Below, in pieces: positions 57,764-64,000 of a stretch of 64,000 bases of DNA. The notes beneath the pieces were generated by a model that was given only the letters and a program-made list of their open reading frames with translations, made no database searches and was not told the origin of the DNA. Within the stretch, counting starts at the first letter, position 1. The number at the start of each line of letters is the position of its first letter. This DNA is from Eutypa lata (lineage: Eukaryota; Ascomycota; Sordariomycetes; Xylariales; Diatrypaceae). The position numbers and the translations under genes are program-made. The stretch spans positions 372,001-436,000 of the forward strand of contig JAKULF010000010.1 in assembly GCA_022661535.1 (NCBI GenBank), given 5' to 3'.

Positions 57764-58847
57764 TGTGGGTTGGTAGGTGAGTGGGCAAGTGAGGTAAAGT
57801 GGTCGTGGGTGACAAATGAAGGCTTGGAGACGTGGGTGGGAATAAAGGAAATGTTATGATTGAGAGCGAAACCCTGTCCTCATATTTATCCTCTCAGATG
57901 CTGGAGAGAGGCACAGCACGTGGAACTGCGGAATTTGCTGGTCCTTTTCGCGGAACAAATTGTTTTTGTCACATCAGTCAGAATATAGGATGTAGAGTAT
58001 AGCGGGACACTATTCCCCTTTTGTGGTATAAATCTTACAGCGCTACCGTTGTTGCTGTGCCTCTCCAGTGTAAACTAACGTCTGACTACATTCTCAACGT
58101 TCCTGACATGCATCTCGTAATATGCATGTAACGGATGAATGCATGTATAGGGATATTAACCCCTAAACAACATTCGTGTTATAATCAGTAATCAGCAACC
58201 AATTTAAGCTACTGTCGTATGGGAAGCTCTTTTCTTCTAAAAAAAAATATTTATTTCCATATCAGATTATCAAACAACCTCTCACGTTATTTATGTTGTC
58301 TGCCCCCATGCAGTGGCTGCTTGTTTCATCTTGTAACTGGTTAATTAGTGTACAGGTGCTCGAACTTCACCGGCTGCGATAACCTTGCCATAGAGAGTCC
58401 TGATTAGTCATTTTGGATTTAATAATAGCTCCTCCCAGATACTAATTTTAATGTTCATTGCATGAAGAACATGTATTATGTATATACGCTGGTATTATAG
58501 TCTAAAATGATATGTCGTTTAGATAGTTGCTCGTCCCCTATAATCCACACTGTCTACTAAGTCTAGGACTATATCATGAACTTAAATTTAAGCTCCGCCT
58601 ACTATGCTGGGGAACCTCATATTGAATTTCGTAGTAGTAAGTTTACCGCTTATGGTTCCTATGGCTTTGTACTTCTAGCCGTCTAGGTTTATCTAGAAAG
58701 TCTCTATTATAGTTAGATAACTGTCTGTCTGAGGTGGGGTCACCCCCTCAACTGCCTATATGAAGCTCAAGTTTCCATGTTTTTGAAATGGTGGCTCAGT
58801 TAGATATTATTTGATGTTACCTGTTGGATATCTCCTATTTCTTCATT
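57764..58847. other. Intergenic upstream of F-box gene
   Basis: 1.1 kb of A/T-leaning DNA between the divergent MAPEG and F-box genes. No gene is supported. Confidence 0.5.
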
Positions 58848-60056
58848 ATGTACGACTTCTCACATGAAGAAACGCACCGAAAGCATCCAGTCTGCCATTA
58901 CGTAATGCGGTACTTCAAAGCAGCATTGATAAGACTGCGGCAGCAGTCGCAAGGGAAACAGAATACCGATTCCGCATTTCTGCAATTGCCTGTAGAGATA
59001 GTTATGGTGATTCTGGGCGAGCTTCCAAAAGCTAGTCAGCTTGTCCTCTCCCAGACATGTCGCTCGTTACGGGTGACACATCAACTTTATTCACTCGCCC
59101 ACCCCGAACGATCGCTTCCAACCAAGAACGAGAAGTTGGAGTACCTAGCATGCCTTGCACGGGCTCTACCTGGCAAGTGGGTATGTTCGGTCTGTGTGAA
59201 GCTTCACCGCGTCTCAGAAGCGGATGTACCCAAGCATCCCTGGAAGGCTACGACTTGTACAAGACTCGATTGGTTCGGGCTATACAAGCAATATGATCAC
59301 TACGGCTTTCGGTTTTATACAGTCGGCCACAGGCATGTCCAGCTTGCGCTCAAATACACGCGGATGAGCAGCGACGCGAAGCGGTATCGGGGTTATCTCC
59401 AAAAACTGTTAGCTCCATATACCAACGATTCATTCTTTTCCAGCAATGAATATAAATCACGAAAAAATAAGTATCAGACAGTCCCCAAGATCACCAACGG
59501 CAGGTTCCTTCTTAAGTCCGTCTGGCGCTACGCCGACGTGGAATCTGGGAGCAGCCCACTCGCCAGAGTTGGCTTCTTGGATGTCTGCAACCACGAGTGC
59601 TACTGGCGTACCCGGGATTATCGCGGACAAAACCGGGCGTATTTTCGGCCAAGCGAGGCTTTGTTGGAAGCGGACCCGAACCGTCTGTACTACATCGAGG
59701 TCGGGGAATCTGCGCACAAATACATAACCAGCATAGAGGCCATGGACTGGACCGATCTGATTATACCCCGGGGCCATTCAAATCCATACATGACTCTGAA
59801 ACGTGCCATCGAGTGGGCTTCTGTATGGGAAGGCGAGATCATATTTGGCTCCTGCCATTCGTGTCTCACCGACTATTCCGTCGAATTGAATTCTAGTAAA
59901 GGCGTCAAAGTATGCGCATGGAAGGATCTTGGGCCGGAATGTTCCCCCGTGGATCCAGCTTGGAAGACGAACGTCGTTGGTGAGAGTTCATCGGGAGGCG
60001 AGAGGCCTCCTGATTACCCGCCGGGATGTATCCGGAAGCTCTATGAAGGGCTATAG
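58848..60056 (+). CDS. F-box domain protein
   Basis: Single exon, 402 aa from the first ATG of the frame; a longer open frame upstream would need a non-ATG start. The F-box is at about residues 44–85 (FLQLPVEIVMVILGELPKAS, then LVLSQTCRSLR). It is followed by a cysteine pair (WVCSVCVKLHRVSEAD), often seen after the F-box in fungal proteins of this type. The remainder (TNGRFLLKSVWRYADV, CNHECYWRTRDYRG) has no repeat I recognise. Its likely role is an SCF ubiquitin-ligase adaptor; substrate unknown. The frame is intact and shows no introns. Confidence 0.8.
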   Translation: MYDFSHEETHRKHPVCHYVMRYFKAALIRLRQQSQGKQNTDSAFLQLPVEIVMVILGELPKASQLVLSQTCRSLRVTHQLYSLAHPERSLPTKNEKLEYLACLARALPGKWVCSVCVKLHRVSEADVPKHPWKATTCTRLDWFGLYKQYDHYGFRFYTVGHRHVQLALKYTRMSSDAKRYRGYLQKLLAPYTNDSFFSSNEYKSRKNKYQTVPKITNGRFLLKSVWRYADVESGSSPLARVGFLDVCNHECYWRTRDYRGQNRAYFRPSEALLEADPNRLYYIEVGESAHKYITSIEAMDWTDLIIPRGHSNPYMTLKRAIEWASVWEGEIIFGSCHSCLTDYSVELNSSKGVKVCAWKDLGPECSPVDPAWKTNVVGESSSGGERPPDYPPGCIRKLYEGL

Positions 60057-60588
60057 CTGTGACAAGGCTACCCCCTAGGCGTCGAAATAGCGAAGATTCA
60101 GTAACCGCGTGGACGGTAGATTCATCACCGGCTCGGGTTTCTCCTCACCTAGAGTCCTTCGAATAGTATCTACTTCAGTTACCTAGAAATTAATCAGCTA
60201 ATGACCTAAATGGTTCAACGGGCAATATACATGATGCGACGGACAAAATTTAACTCTGTATGTTTGTACTTCATCAATGTAATTCATGCCTTGCATTATT
60301 GTCTTTCTTATGTTGTTGTGAACCATCCAAGTGTATTTATTAAATGCTAAATATCATTATCCGGTGATTGTTTTGGTATGGAGACCGAGCTGTTGGGTCT
60401 TCCTTTAGCATCCTCGTTTTCACACGTCATAATGAAATCCATTTTCTTCTCATACGGAGCCCCATATGGTCTTTAAGGAGTTCCTTCATTCATATATATA
60501 TATATAATCTTACCAGGGGTTTATTTACATAATACTTGCTCATTTACGAATCAAAATAGTCAAGGGTAGATTACCCAGCTTGCCTAGT
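60057..60588. other. Intergenic between convergent F-box and SDR genes
   Basis: 532 bp holding both 3' flanks. A short (TA)n run lies at about 60,496–60,507. Nothing else was seen. Confidence 0.5.
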
Positions 60589-61657
60589 TTAAACCCTGTC
60601 CTTGTACTTCCCACCCATTGCTTCCATCATGCGTGCCAAAGTAGCATCTTCCATAACCGCCTCGCCTACGATGCGCTCGTACGCAGGCAATAGGACGGCC
60701 TCGTCTATTTCTTCGTACTTTCCCTGGTCGATACGAAGAAGGTGGGCTTTTCTGGTGTCATCCGCCATGAGCAGAGCTGCCCCGCGGGCCACCACCGACG
60801 GGGTCTGACCTGTAACGCCGAGGTCGTTCATGAGTTTCTCGGAAACAACCCCGGTGTACGTCCAGCTCGGCGCGACGGCATTGATCCGGATCGGAAGCTT
60901 TTCCGTCTCGAGGACCTGTCTCATCCCCCGCATGAACCCGAGGATGCCGTGTTTTGCCGTAGCTGTATCACCGCGTGGTTAGGAGAGACATTAGGGGAAA
61001 CAGTGCGAGATGAGTACGGTATATAGCAATGGGAAACCCACCGTAGTCGACGGCGCGGAACCGCTGCACGCTGGAGACCGAGGCGCTTATAACGACACTG
61101 CCACCCTCGGGTTGCTGTCGCATGTAGTAGATGCCGAGCGTTGCGGTGTTGATCACACCCTTCAGGTTGACGTCCAGGGTCAGGGATGCCGGCTCTTTCA
61201 ACCGTCCCTTCTCGTCGACCTCGGTCGAGAGGTAGTTCGCCCGGGGCGAGATGCCAGCGTTAGCATAGACGTGGTCGATGCGCCCGTGGATCTCCTTCGC
61301 TCTCTCGAAGAGAGCCAGCAGGTCGCTCCACTCCGTCACGTCCGTCTTGATGAACGTGAACGCCGGGGAGTCCACCACCACCGGCTCTACGGGGGGTAGG
61401 AGATCGGCGCTGACGACGGAAGCCCCCAGCGAGAGCAGCAGGTTGACGGTTGCCAAGCCGATACCCGATGAGCCACCTGGGATACGTATTAGTGGATTGG
61501 ATCGTGCATAGGAATTCTTTCAGAAGGTTTGAGAATCTGTTTTCTTTTTGTGGAAAGGAGTTCGCAAGGCTCATGTTGAAGTTATACCTGTGATAATGAC
61601 CTTTTTCCCCTTTAAGCCTGCTAAATCTCCGTCCCTGATGATAACCTTAGCTGCCAT
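60589..61657 (-). CDS. Short-chain dehydrogenase/reductase (classical SDR)
   Basis: NAD(P)-dependent oxidoreductase, cytosolic by sequence. Exons 61657–61588, 61476–61042 and 60962–60589; 292 aa. Splicing the first intron creates the Rossmann motif TGGSSGIG (about 22–29). The second exon carries the acidic residue after strand 2 (VVSADLL), the NAG motif (VYANAGIS) and the serine-containing strand (VVISASVSSV). The second intron splits the active site: exon 2 ends in VDY and exon 3 begins ATAKHG, giving Tyr168-x3-Lys172. The C-terminal part has INAVAPSWTYTG, the usual substrate-loop position. The Asp after strand 2 suggests NAD rather than NADP preference (inference). The 15-hydroxyprostaglandin-dehydrogenase-like fungal group is a possible relative. 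Substrate unknown; no cluster partners nearby. Confidence 0.9.
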
Positions 61658-63957
61658 AGTTGATGAAGAAGAGATACGACTTAATCGGAGGAGTTGAATT
61701 CGGCAGTGTATTAATTATTTCAATTTTGGAAGGGCGAGGAAAATAGTTCTTTTTGTCAGTCGTGGCAGTCATTAGGAATATAAGGATGAATTGTGTGGCG
61801 ATATATAATACTTGAATGCCCCTATAAAATATACCTAAAAATGATTACACATCGCTAGAAAATCCGCGGCGCAATTTGACACAAGCCAAAAAGCTATACT
61901 AGCTGGGATACTCCGGATCCTCCAATTGGTTAGCACACGGTTGTTCGTAGTCCACATTTGGGGATACATATGTGGGTAGACCTCATGGATCCTTAGGTAT
62001 GGGCTAGGTATGCGGTAGAATGTAGTCGATCAGTCCGTCGTTGCCGAGGCCTCAGTTCCTATATACCAATTGCTAGACAAAGATTATAGCTGAGCTAATT
62101 GATAGCGTCTGCGATGTCCCGTGGCCCTTTGTACTAGGTATCATCTCTATTTGACTACCTCCCCGGATCCGTCAAGTCCATACGCGGCATAAATCCCGGA
62201 TCGGCGGGCCTTGGCGGTCGAGAGGATTAGAGAAGTTCGGCGTAAAACAACAGGGCCAATTGCGATTTTCTTGTCACGAGTGTCTCGGTATTCGTCCGTC
62301 CAAACAGACTAATAGTCTTCGTCACTGGTATGCCTTAGTTCCTGAGCAGGGTCATCGGTACCTACTTACATATTATTAGATATATACACTCTCGCTCTCG
62401 GTCTCGTTCTCGCTCTCTCTCGCTCTTGCTTTCGCTTTCTCTCTGCATCTCTAAATTCCGGTTTAGCCAGTTGTCTTCATCCGACTACTTGTGTATCTGT
62501 GCTTTAGCACATGATCGAATATTATTATTAATAGTGCCCGGTCATATTGGTCTTCATGCCCTGTGGTGCCTGTTGTACTGTAGCTCACCGACGAAGATCT
62601 GCCTTCTTTTTGGATCTGCCTGTCATCGCTAGGGAAGATCGCACTATGCTCTATCTTAGAAGAGGGCATTGGTATCGTCGCTGGGTTGATGCCTGTCCTC
62701 CGACCCCTGCTAAAATACATGCCGTTTTTGAACCGCAGTACGCACGCCGCGGAATCCGACAAGTAATCCGGAGGGTCCTTCCCTTCGAGGCGGCTGCGTA
62801 CGTACGGTGGCTGAGGGTATGGGTTTGTCATGGACATTTTTCTTCTCCATGCCGGCCATCAAGGTAGGCGCTGTGAAGCAGGGGACGTCCCAGGACAGCC
62901 AGAAGCCTATACTGAAGGAGACCGAGTTCACCGTCTCTAGTGTCATATCCTATGTTCACGGAGGTAAATTCGAATAACAAGGGTGGGCACAGTGAAACAA
63001 TACAAAGGAACTGGGAGACCTCGATCAGAGGCTCAGAGAGCTGGCGCCCTCCAGGTATTAAAGGATCCAGAGCTAGAGGCAGATGATGAGGTCGGTAGCT
63101 ATCTGCCGCTGTAGGTCATTGCAGGCACCCACATATATTCAATATTGTGGTGATTGTATTCTGGTCTATGGTGTAGATTGACCTGGCCACTTTTCGATAA
63201 GGCTTAGATGGCATAGTGTATCTAGACAAGTGATGTATGGCTACCAGATCTCTCCCTACACCTTCCGATAATCACCGAGATTCGATGCAAAGCCTGGTGG
63301 CACGCACGATCAAGCCAACCTAACAGTCCATACAATACACTCTGTAGTCCAGAACTGAGATAGTACAAAACTGGGGTTATTTTTATATCATTTACTTTAA
63401 TGATTTGGATTTCGGTATCTTATTGTAGCAGCAACCAAGTATATCCAGGTACATAATACTCGATTTGAATATGATAGTAGTCAGTTTAGCCCCTAAAACC
63501 GGAGCCCCATGCCGGTGGGAAACACGTGCCATAAAAATGCGTTCCTTATTTATCTGGTAATACAAAGAGATAGTGGACTCCTCATATAGACAACAAAGCA
63601 CTTCATACGTCATGTACTTTGTTAAATAGTTAGTATAGAAACAGTTTGTTAATAGGTTAGAGATGTTGTCGCATGGATTGTTGCTGTCAAAGGTTGTTAG
63701 AGTGTTCGTTCCATTCGTCACAGGGTATTTATGTTTAATACCACAGGTCTGTATTCCCGAGAGACTTCGGCTATATAAAGAGCTCATGGATCGTGGTAAG
63801 GGGATGAATTCATCTCAACATCATATCCATCTCCCTTATCGTTCCAAAAACATAAGCAGATTCGATTTAACCAGCCAAATTTTAACAAAGGTCTAAAAAG
63901 AAATCTACTTCGACAAGAAGGTAAGGAACATAATCAATAGCATCAAACGACACAACA
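61658..63957. other. Gene-free interval, 2.3 kb
   Basis: Upstream of the SDR gene and of the partial gene at the right edge. Several 70–130-codon frames around 62,426–62,946 overlap on both strands without family features. A pyrimidine repeat lies at 62,389–62,452. Confidence 0.5.
62389..62452. repeat. CTCTCG-type pyrimidine minisatellite
   Basis: Irregular tandem repeats of CTCTCG/GCTCTC variants over about 64 bp, strongly strand-asymmetric (C/T on the plus strand). Confidence 0.85.
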
Positions 63958-64000
63958 ATGGGTAACGTGTACCACTGCTGCAGTTGCAGGTCGAACAGGG
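63958..64000 (+). CDS. Possible start of a gene running off the right edge
   Basis: ATG in a good context (ACAACAATGG), with the 14 codons to the edge open: MGNVYHCCSCRSNR. The upstream 100 bp are A-rich and pyrimidine/purine-tract-like, as in fungal 5' leaders. The fragment is too short to name; a cysteine-rich start is all that can be said. Confidence 0.35.
   Translation, partial: MGNVYHCCSCRSNR

Noticed and set aside
57240..57815. Minus-strand frame of 191 codons rich in Pro and Arg
   Set aside because: It overlaps the MAPEG gene in another frame; its composition is a by-product of G+C-rich DNA. The MAPEG reading has real family motifs.
62426..62946. Cluster of overlapping frames of 68–124 codons on both strands
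   Set aside because: Frames overlap on opposite strands, none has family features, and a pyrimidine repeat adjoins them.
63000..63120. Short plus-strand frame ending in an acidic, coding-like stretch
   Set aside because: About 40 codons without an ATG or support; could be chance.

Overview
The window is nuclear DNA of a filamentous ascomycete (Pezizomycotina). Genes carry many short GT–AG introns (43–177 bp). The families are typical of such fungi: Zn2Cys6 regulator, ACS-family MFS permeases, HET-domain proteins, an NB-ARC NLR-like protein, F-box proteins, secreted intradiol dioxygenase. Two multi-kilobase blocks of almost pure A/T lack CpA/TpG, as expected after repeat-induced point mutation (RIP). 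The species cannot be named from the sequence. All splice sites below were read by eye and fixed by reading frame plus family similarity.

Layout. 0–5.5 kb: a probable catabolic cluster of a Zn2Cys6 regulator (cut by the left edge), a PdxA-like dehydrogenase and a divergent Dal5-type permease. 5.8–12.2 kb: a HET-domain protein and a triple AAA+ (CbxX/SpoVK-like) ATPase. 14.1–18.0 kb: an F-box/ankyrin protein and a pantothenate-type permease. 18.6–24.4 kb: AT block 1, with direct repeats inside. 24.4–34.8 kb: an island of ordinary composition between the two AT blocks, holding an orphan membrane protein, a small protein resembling a bacterial domain (DUF7079-like), a C2H2–phosphorylase–NB-ARC fusion and a second HET-domain protein. 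34.8–38.8 kb: AT block 2. 39.3–44.6 kb: secreted intradiol dioxygenase-like protein, tRNA dimethylallyltransferase (MOD5) and Sec61 alpha, the last two divergent. 44.6–50.9 kb: gene-poor, with a decayed HET fragment. 50.9–56.1 kb: a full-length ABCC transporter. 57.2–61.7 kb: a frameshifted MAPEG gene, an F-box protein and a short-chain dehydrogenase. A further gene seems to start at the right edge (63,958).

How the genes fit together. The left cluster looks like uptake plus oxidation of a small hydroxy-acid under its own regulator (inference). The island between the AT blocks collects allorecognition/innate-immunity-type genes (NLR-like, HET) with two orphan genes. It is the most likely place for something new. 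MOD5, Sec61 alpha and the ABC transporter are core genes and mark a stable stretch of chromosome to the right.
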